Origin: Desulfobulbaceae bacterium
GTDB lineage: Bacteria; Desulfobacterota; Desulfobulbia; Desulfobulbales; SURF-16
Direction of reading: 5' to 3'
Assembly (NCBI GenBank): GCA_024763115.1
Contig: JANTGB010000190.1
Coordinates: 1-5,276, forward strand
Length of the DNA: 5,276 nt
The number at the start of each line of letters is the position of its first letter. Position 1 is the stretch's first letter. Below the pieces are notes generated by a model. The model ran no database searches and had not been told where the DNA came from. It worked only from the letters and a program-made list of their open reading frames with translations. Both the position numbers and the translations under genes were made by a program. Shown here in pieces: positions 1-5,276 of this stretch.

Positions 1-38
1 GCGCCGACCTGATCACGAAAATCTACGGCACCCTGTAA
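1..38 (+). CDS. C-terminal tail of an unidentified gene (partial)
   Basis: From base 3 the plus strand reads A-D-L-I-T-K-I-Y-G-T-L and then TAA at 36-38; the rest lies left of the window. I do not recognise the family from eleven residues. Context is the main argument: the stop is followed within 20 bp by a mobile-element-like repeat (58-94), so this could be the end of a transposase reading toward its own right end. It could equally be a chance open frame, because 12 codons without a stop is not significant by itself. Confidence 0.3.
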   Translation, partial: ADLITKIYGTL

Positions 39-56
39 CCAGTTACAATTACAGGG
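31..56. repeat. Small stem-loop next to the left inverted repeat
   Basis: CCCTGTAA (31-38) is the perfect reverse complement of TTACAGGG (49-56), with a 10-nt loop. A competing short palindrome, GTAAC-CA-GTTAC, sits at 35-46. The stem begins inside the last codons of the partial plus-strand frame and ends one base before the 58-94 repeat. No T-run follows it, so it is not a convincing intrinsic terminator. GTTAC-like motifs recur between 35 and 94, which resembles the multiply repeated ends of some insertion sequences. Confidence 0.35.
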
Positions 57-57
57 G

Positions 58-94
58 TTAGCGAAGTTATAGCGCTTACCCCATGAGTAGTTAC
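58..94 (+). repeat. Left copy of a 37-bp inverted repeat flanking the kleisin-like gene
   Basis: Bases 58-94 match the reverse complement of 1658-1694 at 33 of 37 positions. The 22 bp at 73-94 are identical; the four mismatches are all in the part farther from the gene. Similarity stops at the GTTAC end (base 94): the next bases are CCATTTGT here and AATAAAAC at the other copy. Read from that tip the repeat begins GTAACTACTCATGGGG. A GTAA tip is known for IS66-family ends, but I cannot confirm that family without a search. This copy ends 21 bp beyond the stop codon of the 116-1669 gene. It is probably one end of a mobile element lying mostly to the left. Confidence 0.75.
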
Positions 95-115
95 CCATTT
101 GTGAAGACTCCCTCT

Positions 116-1669
116 TTAGTCGGCTTTTATGCTGATCCTGGGCAGATTAAGACGACAGGAAGCAAAATCAAGTTCTTCTTTTTGTTTTTCAGCATGTAAA
201 ATCAGAGAAATTCGTTTCAGCTTTTTACCATTGTCTAGTAGTCCGGCCCCGGCCAGTTCCATAATATGGGAAAAATCGGCAAATTCGGTAAAATCACCTT
301 TGCCGACCATGCCATTGGCTGGTGGTGACATTATTTTGTCTTTCAGCCATTTTTCGAGATCAGCCAGGCGGGCTTCTTCCATGCTGAGCACAGGGCCGTT
401 TTCTTTTTTCTTCGGCTTGATATAGGCTCGGATAATTTTTTCTTTTCTGCTGATGCGTTTGGCAGGGAGGGGCGGGTCGGCTTTTTCCAGGCTGTCCCAG
501 TAGTTTTTATCAAAATATCCCTGGCCGCAGGAAAAGAGTTTTTCGAAAAAATGCAGGGGAACAACAGATTCATCAAGATCGGCAATTTCTCTGATTCTAT
601 CGCGTATATCTTCCAGGCGATGATTTTTACGTTCAAGCTCCTGTAGATGGCTACGCATCTTTTGCCATACCTGCAGGGAGGCTTCATTTATGCGCTGCAG
701 CAAATGATCAAGTCCGCCCTGATCAGCAAAGAAGCGATCCAGTCTGCCCGGAATTGCCTGACCTGATGCCTCCCGGCGCACTTGCAGAAGGTGGGGGGCG
801 CGATGCCGTTCTTTTTCCATTACATTAAAGGCAAAATGCAGTTTGTCCTGCATATTGTTTTTTTGCAGGCGGGAAAGCAGGGGGATTATTTCCCGGCGAA
901 GAGCAAATGCCTGTTTGAGAAAAATCTGTACGTAGTTATCAAGCTCGCCGAGGATAACACGAACCTCACCGGCTTCGTAGCGTCGCAGTAAAAAGGCCAT
1001 GAGTCGGCCATTTAAGTTGATTAATCCTTCTGTGGTAGACAGGCAGAGATCATCTGCCTTGCCAAGCTGAAAGATAATACGTCGGGCCCTGTCTTCCTGG
1101 TTTTCAGCTTTAAGGCGTAGTCCGTGTAGTAAGCGGAGTAGTTCACTGAGAGTGCCGCTGATATCGCCAAGCAAATCCCGGGCATCATTGCTTCGCTCTT
1201 CCAGGTCATCCTGTAATCTTTCTTCCAGCCAGCGCAACAGGCTTGCCGCTTCGTCACTGAGACGAAAGCGAAATTTTCGTTTGCGATTATCACGATAGCC
1301 GCGCAGTCGTTGTTTTTCTATTCTCGATGTAACAAGATGCCACTCTTCCAGTTGGGCAAGATCTGACCTGAAACGGTCTTGGGAATATTCGGAATTGTCC
1401 GGTTTTTCAAGAGGGGGCTCCACTGCCGCATAAATATCTTCGTATAATGGTTCAAGTTCATGATTTCGTTTAAACAGCAGCATGCGATAGAGAATCGTTA
1501 TATAAAAGGAGGCACGTTCAGTGCTGAATAAATTACCGAGATCGGCATTACGACGTTCAATCAGACAAGCTGCCATTCCCTGTTCAAAAGCGGCAAGGGG
1601 GTTGTCTGAAAAAAGGATTTGCAGCTGATCTGTTGCGGAGGATGTCATTGTTTTATTGTAACTACTCAT
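116..1669 (-). CDS. JetA/MksF-like kleisin subunit of a Wadjet-type SMC complex (orphan)
   Basis: The protein has 517 residues. Residues about 46-140 look like a winged-helix region: LFSTERASFYITILYRMLL, then a conserved-looking stretch FRSDLAQLEEW (100-110), then RGYRDNRKRKFRFRLSDE (123-140). This resembles the N-terminus of JetA-type (DUF2397-like) proteins as I remember them. Residues 141-365 are almost entirely helical and charged, with a likely coiled coil at about 325-365. A basic linker (404-422, PAKRISRKEKIIRAYIKPKKK) leads to a C-terminal segment (about 430-510) that could be the second winged helix. This layout fits kleisins, which bridge the heads of SMC ATPases. In Wadjet systems JetA works with JetB, the SMC JetC and the nuclease JetD against plasmids. 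None of those follows here: the stop is 21 bp from an inverted repeat. The first ATG (1669) lies inside the right repeat copy; Met8 (1648) is an alternative start. Neither has a clear Shine-Dalgarno. No convincing promoter was seen in 1670-1799. Family assignment is from remembered pattern, not from a search. Confidence 0.6.
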   Translation of the reverse strand: MSSYNKTMTSSATDQLQILFSDNPLAAFEQGMAACLIERRNADLGNLFSTERASFYITILYRMLLFKRNHELEPLYEDIYAAVEPPLEKPDNSEYSQDRFRSDLAQLEEWHLVTSRIEKQRLRGYRDNRKRKFRFRLSDEAASLLRWLEERLQDDLEERSNDARDLLGDISGTLSELLRLLHGLRLKAENQEDRARRIIFQLGKADDLCLSTTEGLINLNGRLMAFLLRRYEAGEVRVILGELDNYVQIFLKQAFALRREIIPLLSRLQKNNMQDKLHFAFNVMEKERHRAPHLLQVRREASGQAIPGRLDRFFADQGGLDHLLQRINEASLQVWQKMRSHLQELERKNHRLEDIRDRIREIADLDESVVPLHFFEKLFSCGQGYFDKNYWDSLEKADPPLPAKRISRKEKIIRAYIKPKKKENGPVLSMEEARLADLEKWLKDKIMSPPANGMVGKGDFTEFADFSHIMELAGAGLLDNGKKLKRISLILHAEKQKEELDFASCRLNLPRISIKAD

Positions 1670-1694
1670 GGGGTAAGCGTCTTAATTTCGCTAA
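1658..1694 (-). repeat. Right copy of the 37-bp inverted repeat, overlapping the kleisin-like gene start
   Basis: This is the inverse partner of 58-94, with 1658-1679 identical to the complement of 73-94. It covers the ATG and first four codons (M-S-S-Y) of the 116-1669 gene and 25 bp upstream of them. GTAAGC (1673-1678) and GCTTAC (1697-1702) can pair across its outer part, so it may also form a small hairpin. If it is an insertion-sequence end with its interior to the right, the element is a remnant: only 105 bp separate it from the trkH stop, with no transposase frame there. Confidence 0.75.
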
Positions 1695-1799
1695 GGGCTT
1701 ACGCAAAAATAAATTAGTGGAGATAAGATTCGTAATACGGACATTTAGAGAAGTGATCCAAATGCATTCAACCGTTTATTATTATTTTTTTCCCGGCTG

Positions 1800-3455
1800 T
1801 CAACGCCATGGAACCCTGGAAAACAAAAAGGCAAGGGGAATTACCTCAAGCCGGCCGGCCAGCATTCCGATTATATAAGTTAATTTGATTATCCAGTGCA
1901 GAGAGGCCATCTTGGCAACGGAAAAATAAAAGGGCCCCATATTGCCCATGGCCGAAGCCATACCGGAAAAAGACTGCCAGGCATCAAGATCGGAAAAAAC
2001 AGCAGTAATTACCGCGCCTGTGCCGATCAGGATAAGCCAGATCCAGAACAGGGAGGCAATCCTCTCCAGTTCCCGATCCGGGATAATTTTTCCGGCCGTC
2101 ACCACCGGGATAACGGCCCGGCCCGGCCGCCATATCCGTTTTATCTGGGCCTGAAAAGCTTTTGCCAGAATAGCAAAACGGAGAACCTTGATCCCTCCGG
2201 CCGTGGAACCGACACAGCCGCCAACTACCATTATCATCATAAAAATCTGTTTACTTACCGCGTGAAAGAACGAGGTGTTGATATCCACAGTCAGGTAGCC
2301 GGTACTGGTCAGCAGGGAAGATACCTGAAAAAGAGCAGCTCGAAAAACATCTTGAAAATCAGTCGACATTTCCGCAAAACTTAAATTCATCCGTTGAAAA
2401 TGGTCAAAACAGATAAGAGCCACAGCGCCTGTCAATATTCCCCAATACCACTTCATTTCAAAATCGGTAAATATTGACAATACATTGCCGGTGAGCGCTT
2501 TGTAATGAACCAGAAAATTCGTGCCGCCGGCCAGCATTATCAATACAACCGCGTATTCGATAAAAACAGCATGAGGATAGGAGTGGGCCGCATAAAATGC
2601 CAGGCTTTCATCATGAGTTGAAAAACCGCCGGTGGAGATGCAGGTAAATGAATGATTAACCGCGTCAAAAATATCCATACCGCCGAGCCGGAAAAGGACA
2701 AAGGATAAGACCGTAAAAAATGAATAAATGGCCCAGAGAATTTTCAGGGTGTTGAAAATACCGGGAACCGGCCGGGAGGTACTGATCTTGTGACCCTCGG
2801 CACTGAACAGGGCGGCAGCCGCGCTTCCGCCCCGAAAACTGACGGCCAGAAAAAAGGTCAGTATGCCAAGCCCTCCCAGCCACTGGGTCAAGGAACGCCA
2901 GAACAGGATACTGCGCGGCATGGTGTCAAGCCCGGTAAAAACTGTTATGCCGGTGGTGGTAAAACCGCTTACCGATTCAAAAAAGGCATCAATAAATGAC
3001 TTGTCCAGGCCTGTCATAAAGGGAAAGGCGCCGGCAACGCCGCACAACAGCCAACCCAGCGCAGTAATAAACATTGCCCCTTTTATTGAAGGAACCCGAA
3101 ATGATATATTTTTTTTAATGACCAGTCCCACCAGAAAACAGGCTGCTGCCGGATAAATAAAAACAGTGGCGTCAATCAGGGCCGAATGTTTATCATATAT
3201 CCAGTAGGGGATAAGCGGCAACAGCAGCAAAAGACCAAGAACGGCAAGCAGCGCCCCAAGATAATTGAGGATATAAAGCTGTTCCTGAAAAATTGTTTTT
3301 CTTCCGCCTTTTTTCATATCCTGTTTTTGCTGTTGGGAGTCAACTTTATTGTCCTCTGACAGGTGTAAGTGCCTTAACAGTAAAGGCAGACAGCGAAAAT
3401 AATGCTTGACAACTTCCTCCGTGCTCGCTACTCCACGGGGAAAGTTAATCTTCAT
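1800..3455 (-). CDS. trkH: TrkH family potassium uptake channel subunit
   Basis: This inner-membrane subunit imports K+ and normally works with a cytoplasmic NAD-binding regulator (TrkA/KtrA). The 551-residue sequence carries the four M1-P-M2 repeats of the family. The selectivity-filter segments are all visible: SGFTTTGIT (163-171), CISTGGFST (272-280), TSTGYLT (383-389) and AMGNMGP (502-508). Other family hallmarks are RSLTQWLGGLGI (187-198), GGCVGSTAGGIKVLR (412-426) and the C-terminal GMLAGRLEVIP (530-540). Hydrophobic segments start at about residue 63. Residues 1-46 are a hydrophilic extension beyond the usual TrkH start; Met47 is an alternative but has AGGA only about one base away. 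The ATG at 3455 overlaps the TGA of the preceding frame as ATGA, which suggests translational coupling and favours the long form. No trkA lies in the window. A promoter at 3826-3853 probably drives it. No terminator hairpin with a T-run follows it on this strand. Confidence 0.93.
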   Translation of the reverse strand: MKINFPRGVASTEEVVKHYFRCLPLLLRHLHLSEDNKVDSQQQKQDMKKGGRKTIFQEQLYILNYLGALLAVLGLLLLLPLIPYWIYDKHSALIDATVFIYPAAACFLVGLVIKKNISFRVPSIKGAMFITALGWLLCGVAGAFPFMTGLDKSFIDAFFESVSGFTTTGITVFTGLDTMPRSILFWRSLTQWLGGLGILTFFLAVSFRGGSAAAALFSAEGHKISTSRPVPGIFNTLKILWAIYSFFTVLSFVLFRLGGMDIFDAVNHSFTCISTGGFSTHDESLAFYAAHSYPHAVFIEYAVVLIMLAGGTNFLVHYKALTGNVLSIFTDFEMKWYWGILTGAVALICFDHFQRMNLSFAEMSTDFQDVFRAALFQVSSLLTSTGYLTVDINTSFFHAVSKQIFMMIMVVGGCVGSTAGGIKVLRFAILAKAFQAQIKRIWRPGRAVIPVVTAGKIIPDRELERIASLFWIWLILIGTGAVITAVFSDLDAWQSFSGMASAMGNMGPFYFSVAKMASLHWIIKLTYIIGMLAGRLEVIPLAFLFSRVPWR

Positions 3456-3790
3456 AAGTCCGGAAAAAGTCTTAGTATGGCATCTCCGTCCCTGGTCGAA
3501 ACGGAACCGATCAGTTCAAAATGATCTATATCCAACCGCACCTCTGTGATTTCGTCAAGCACAAAACTCGGCAATATAATTTCTATTTTTTCTAACCCAC
3601 TAAAGCGGAAGAAACCATCAGGGCTCTTAGGATAAGTGCCTTGGTGCCGGACATAACTACCTTATTCCATAAGGGCTTTCTGAGTTTCTTGTTTTTTATT
3701 ACAGCTTTTCTGGAGTAAGGCATTAATATTGAATTCCTGATAATATCCTTATTGTCTGCGGGCAGCCGTGACATCTATGACCCGTACCAT
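3452..3790 (-). pseudogene. Broken or degenerate small gene upstream of trkH
   Basis: From ATG at 3790, behind a strong AAAGGAGG site, one frame runs 113 codons to a TGA at 3452-3454 but is cut by two TAA codons (3749-3751 and 3662-3664). The opening gives only the 13-residue MVRVIDVTAARRQ. After the second stop, 69 open codons end with a protein-like segment: LPSFVLDEITEVRLDIDHF and later GDAILRLFPDL. The middle part reads more like protein in a second frame (from the ATG at 3774, MSRLPADNKDIIRNSILMP). Two compensating frameshifts in an ancestral gene of about 112 residues would explain this. The final TGA overlaps the trkH ATG as ATGA, the spacing of a former operon partner. Alternatives are a 13-residue leader peptide followed by unrelated noncoding RNA, or sequencing errors. 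I do not recognise the family. Confidence 0.4.
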
Positions 3791-3795
3791 AACAT

Positions 3796-3803
3796 CCTCC
3801 TTT
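3796..3803 (-). promoter_or_regulatory. Strong ribosome binding site
   Basis: The minus strand reads AAAGGAGG, five bases before the ATG at 3790. It is the best Shine-Dalgarno in the window, which is striking because the frame it serves stops after 13 codons. It shows that translation began here in the living or ancestral gene. Confidence 0.7.
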
Positions 3804-3825
3804 GTCCGCAGTAACCATGCTGACT

Positions 3826-3853
3826 ATTATAGTTGTTATGGTTGTTAAATCAA
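3826..3853 (-). promoter_or_regulatory. trkH: Sigma70-type promoter for the trkH transcript
   Basis: The minus strand has TTGATT (3853-3848) as a -35 box, a 16-bp spacer, and a perfect TATAAT (3831-3826) as a -10 box. Transcription would begin near 3819, about 29 bases before the ATG at 3790. The spacer holds AACAAC repeated around CAT, which might bind a regulator, but this is only a note. This promoter is the only good one I found for the trkH unit. Confidence 0.7.
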
Positions 3854-3931
3854 TATCATTTCTTTTGGAATTATCCTCGGAAGGTCATGAAGGGCGAAGA
3901 ACATTTAAGCTCAGGGGCAAGTGAAAATTCA

Positions 3932-3961
3932 GAATTCTTGATTCCGTAAATCAAGATATTC
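3932..3961 (-). terminator. Stem-loop, possible terminator of the TlpA-like gene
   Basis: GAATTCTTGATT (3932-3943) pairs with AATCAAGATATTC (3949-3961) over 12 bp with one bulged base and a 5-nt loop (CCGTA). It lies 36 bp downstream of the stop at 3998. On the minus strand it is followed by TGAATTTT, a short T-rich tail. On the plus strand a run of seven T occurs at 3973-3979. The stem is AT-rich, so termination would be weak; it may act in both directions. Confidence 0.45.
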
Positions 3962-3997
3962 TATGTCTACCCTTTTTTTGCGTTTTCCGTTAAGAAC

Positions 3998-5182
3998 TCA
4001 CTTGAGTGGCTGGGGGTTCCCGCTCAAGTGCCGGGAGTTTTGCGGGTTACTCCAATCCTTAACCTGGACGAATAAAGGTAATTTAATCTTTTTTGACAGG
4101 TTGTCTTTTCTCCATTTTTCATCATTGACAAAAAATATATTTCCGCTTCTTACCATTCTGCGCATGGCCAAATGTTTCCCGGACAATTCTTGCAATGGAA
4201 TAACAATTACATATTTTTTCCGGTCAGCCAGTTGACGCGCCTTGATTATGGTTTCAACCATTGACACAGGGCAATCATCAGAGACAAAAGAAATCATCTT
4301 ATTGCCCTTGAATTTATTCAATTGCATTTCCCTGTTCCCATTCCCCCCGGTAATAAGCAGATCTTCCGGGAAACTGAATGTTTGTTTTTCATCCCCTGGG
4401 CAGTAAGCTACATCCTTGAAATTCTCAATGAGCAAAGAAGCAAGCGTAACCATCCCCCTGTTATAATAAAGGGAAACACAGTAGTTCAATATCTCATGCT
4501 CCGGGATGTGGGTCTTTAATATCGCAAGCCAGCTACCGACCCCGTTCAAAACAGCTTTCTGATATTGAATCTTAATGTCGACAGCCGGAGCACCTTTAAT
4601 ATGATAATCAACATACTCATGCATCATGAAATATTGAGCGATTAGCCGCCTGATCATATCGCTGTGCCGGAGGCTTTGGTAGTTCTCAGCAACAAACTTG
4701 TGAAACTCTTTTTTCCTGGTCGTTAATTCCTTGACGGTATGGATGGAGTGACTTGATTCCAGCAGTTGTTTTGCCTGGATCATGAGAGAGGCAAAGGGAT
4801 ATAGCTTCGGAACCTGGGTATTGTCGATTAAGGCTTTGTACAAGGACTCATTTTCCGCACTATCTGAAAAGGCAGGCGGCTCTGCGGGACCGGTAATATT
4901 TACGGTAAAAAGATTTTTGCCGATGATAACGGGGTAACTTTGGCCACCGTCAAAAAATAAGAGGGCAAGGCCATGATAGCGAGTATCTATTTCGCGCTTG
5001 TCGCCTGGTTGCAGTTTACCTTGAAAAATAAAAGTTTCAGTCAGGCTCTCATAAGCGATAACCTTTATATCTACTGCCGCCTGGGAATGAATAATCAGTT
5101 TGGCCCAGGCGGAGCATGGTGCTGCCGGGACAAAAAGCATAAAAGAAAAGAATGCAATAAAAAATCGTTGAGCTCCGGCCAT
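3998..5182 (-). CDS. Secreted TlpA/thioredoxin-like fold protein with degenerate CPVS motif
   Basis: I start it at the ATG at 5182 (394 residues); a TTG start at 5215 would lie inside a terminator hairpin. Residues 1-27 are a Sec signal peptide (basic R6, hydrophobic core, cleavage after SAWA). About 28-105 is a beta-rich domain, about 110-255 is helical, and about 268-377 looks thioredoxin-like: NKFKGNKMISFVSDDCPVS places a single Cys304 where TlpA proteins have WCxxC, and KLPLFV gives the expected cis-proline at about 369. This order resembles the DUF4369-helical-TlpA architecture of cell-envelope thiol-disulfide oxidoreductases. The resolving cysteine is a serine and the usual Trp before the motif is Asp, so ordinary disulfide exchange is doubtful; a monothiol or structural role is more likely. 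No clear Shine-Dalgarno precedes the ATG. It is the only gene between the two hairpins at 3932 and 5187, so it may be transcribed alone. Substrate unknown. Confidence 0.7.
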   Translation of the reverse strand: MAGAQRFFIAFFSFMLFVPAAPCSAWAKLIIHSQAAVDIKVIAYESLTETFIFQGKLQPGDKREIDTRYHGLALLFFDGGQSYPVIIGKNLFTVNITGPAEPPAFSDSAENESLYKALIDNTQVPKLYPFASLMIQAKQLLESSHSIHTVKELTTRKKEFHKFVAENYQSLRHSDMIRRLIAQYFMMHEYVDYHIKGAPAVDIKIQYQKAVLNGVGSWLAILKTHIPEHEILNYCVSLYYNRGMVTLASLLIENFKDVAYCPGDEKQTFSFPEDLLITGGNGNREMQLNKFKGNKMISFVSDDCPVSMVETIIKARQLADRKKYVIVIPLQELSGKHLAMRRMVRSGNIFFVNDEKWRKDNLSKKIKLPLFVQVKDWSNPQNSRHLSGNPQPLK

Positions 5183-5186
5183 TATT

Positions 5187-5232
5187 AGAAAACAACAAAA
5201 GAACCCTCCCGGCAATACGGCAGGGAGGGTTC
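5187..5232 (-). terminator. Rho-independent terminator of a gene beyond the right edge
   Basis: GAACCCTCCC (5201-5210) and GGGAGGGTTC (5223-5232) form a perfect 10-bp GC-rich stem with a 12-nt loop. Reading the minus strand, the stem is followed by TTTTGTTGTTTTCT (5200-5187), a good T-rich tail. The gene it ends would lie at 5237 and beyond; one minus-strand frame there ends F-L-I-A-I-L-L-Q-D and TAA (5237-5239), but forty bases are too few to call it. The hairpin lies only 18 bp from the next ATG (5182), so that gene either has its promoter upstream of the hairpin, making it an attenuator-like leader, or depends on readthrough. Confidence 0.75.
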
Positions 5233-5276
5233 CCCGTTAATCCTGAAGTAGAATAGCGATTAAAAAAATTCGAAAA

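Noticed and set aside
58..1694. Element with outer tips at 58 and 1694 carrying the kleisin-like gene as cargo
   Set aside because: Similarity between the copies is weakest at these outer positions, and the flanks share only three G bases, so no convincing target duplication supports these as the cut ends. Not excluded.
1776..1791. T-rich run as a plus-strand terminator
   Set aside because: No stable hairpin precedes it on the plus strand, no plus-strand gene runs into it, and on the minus strand it is an A-run.
1695..1799. Promoter for the kleisin-like gene
   Set aside because: Candidate boxes such as TTGAAT with TCTAAA at 16-bp spacing match poorly, and several equally weak pairs exist in this AT-rich stretch.
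1896..2384. 162-residue plus-strand frame opposite trkH
   Set aside because: It is antisense to strongly conserved trkH codons and its translation is low-complexity with no family look. Other plus-strand frames over the three genes are likewise shadows.
3592..3774. 60-residue minus-strand frame starting at 3774
   Set aside because: It overlaps the better-supported frame that starts at 3790, has no good ribosome binding site, and its last third looks random while the other frame looks coding there. Treated as part of the broken gene.
5183..5215. TTG start adding 11 residues to the TlpA-like protein
   Set aside because: The TTG lies in the loop and stem of the 5201-5232 terminator, and the added residues come before a well-formed signal peptide that begins at the ATG at 5182.
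5237..5276. C-terminal end of a minus-strand gene (FRIFLIAILLQD)
   Set aside because: The stop sits neatly before the terminator, but only twelve codons are visible and another frame is also open, so the reading frame cannot be chosen.
1..5276. CRISPR array, tRNA or rRNA
   Set aside because: No regularly spaced repeats and no tRNA cloverleaf or rRNA-like segment was seen on either strand.

Overview
The window suggests a Gram-negative bacterium of moderate GC content. The evidence is a TrkH-type potassium channel subunit, a Sec signal peptide on a TlpA-like protein, and sigma70-like promoter and Shine-Dalgarno sequences. A Desulfobacterota or other proteobacterial origin is my guess from gene style, not something the bases prove. 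Every substantial gene lies on the minus strand, so transcription runs right to left. The only plus-strand coding trace is a short gene tail at the left edge.

Region by region, reading with transcription: (1) At 5187-5232 a GC-rich hairpin with a T-rich tail ends whatever gene lies beyond the right edge. (2) At 3998-5182 is a secreted or periplasmic protein. It has an N-terminal beta-rich domain, a helical middle and a C-terminal thioredoxin-like domain in which the usual CxxC is CPVS. (3) At 3791-3997 is an intergenic stretch with an AT-rich stem-loop, a good sigma70 promoter and a strong ribosome binding site. (4) At 3452-3790 is a broken or very small reading frame whose last codon overlaps the next gene as ATGA. 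(5) At 1800-3455 is TrkH, with all four selectivity-filter segments. (6) At 116-1669 is a 517-residue protein that looks like the kleisin (JetA/MksF-like) subunit of a Wadjet/MksBEF-type SMC complex. (7) At the left edge is the tail of an unidentified plus-strand gene.

The most interesting structure is around the kleisin-like gene. It is bracketed by a pair of 37-bp inverted repeats (58-94 and 1658-1694) whose inner 22 bp are identical. The right copy contains the start codon and first four codons of the gene; the left copy ends 21 bp beyond its stop. Similarity between the copies stops abruptly at a GTAAC tip facing the gene and fades gradually on the other side. The tips therefore look like the outer ends of mobile elements lying outside the gene on each side. 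No JetB, JetC or JetD partner follows the gene in the window, so it looks like an orphan or displaced SMC-system subunit. Whether it moved as cargo or was stranded by insertions cannot be decided from this window.
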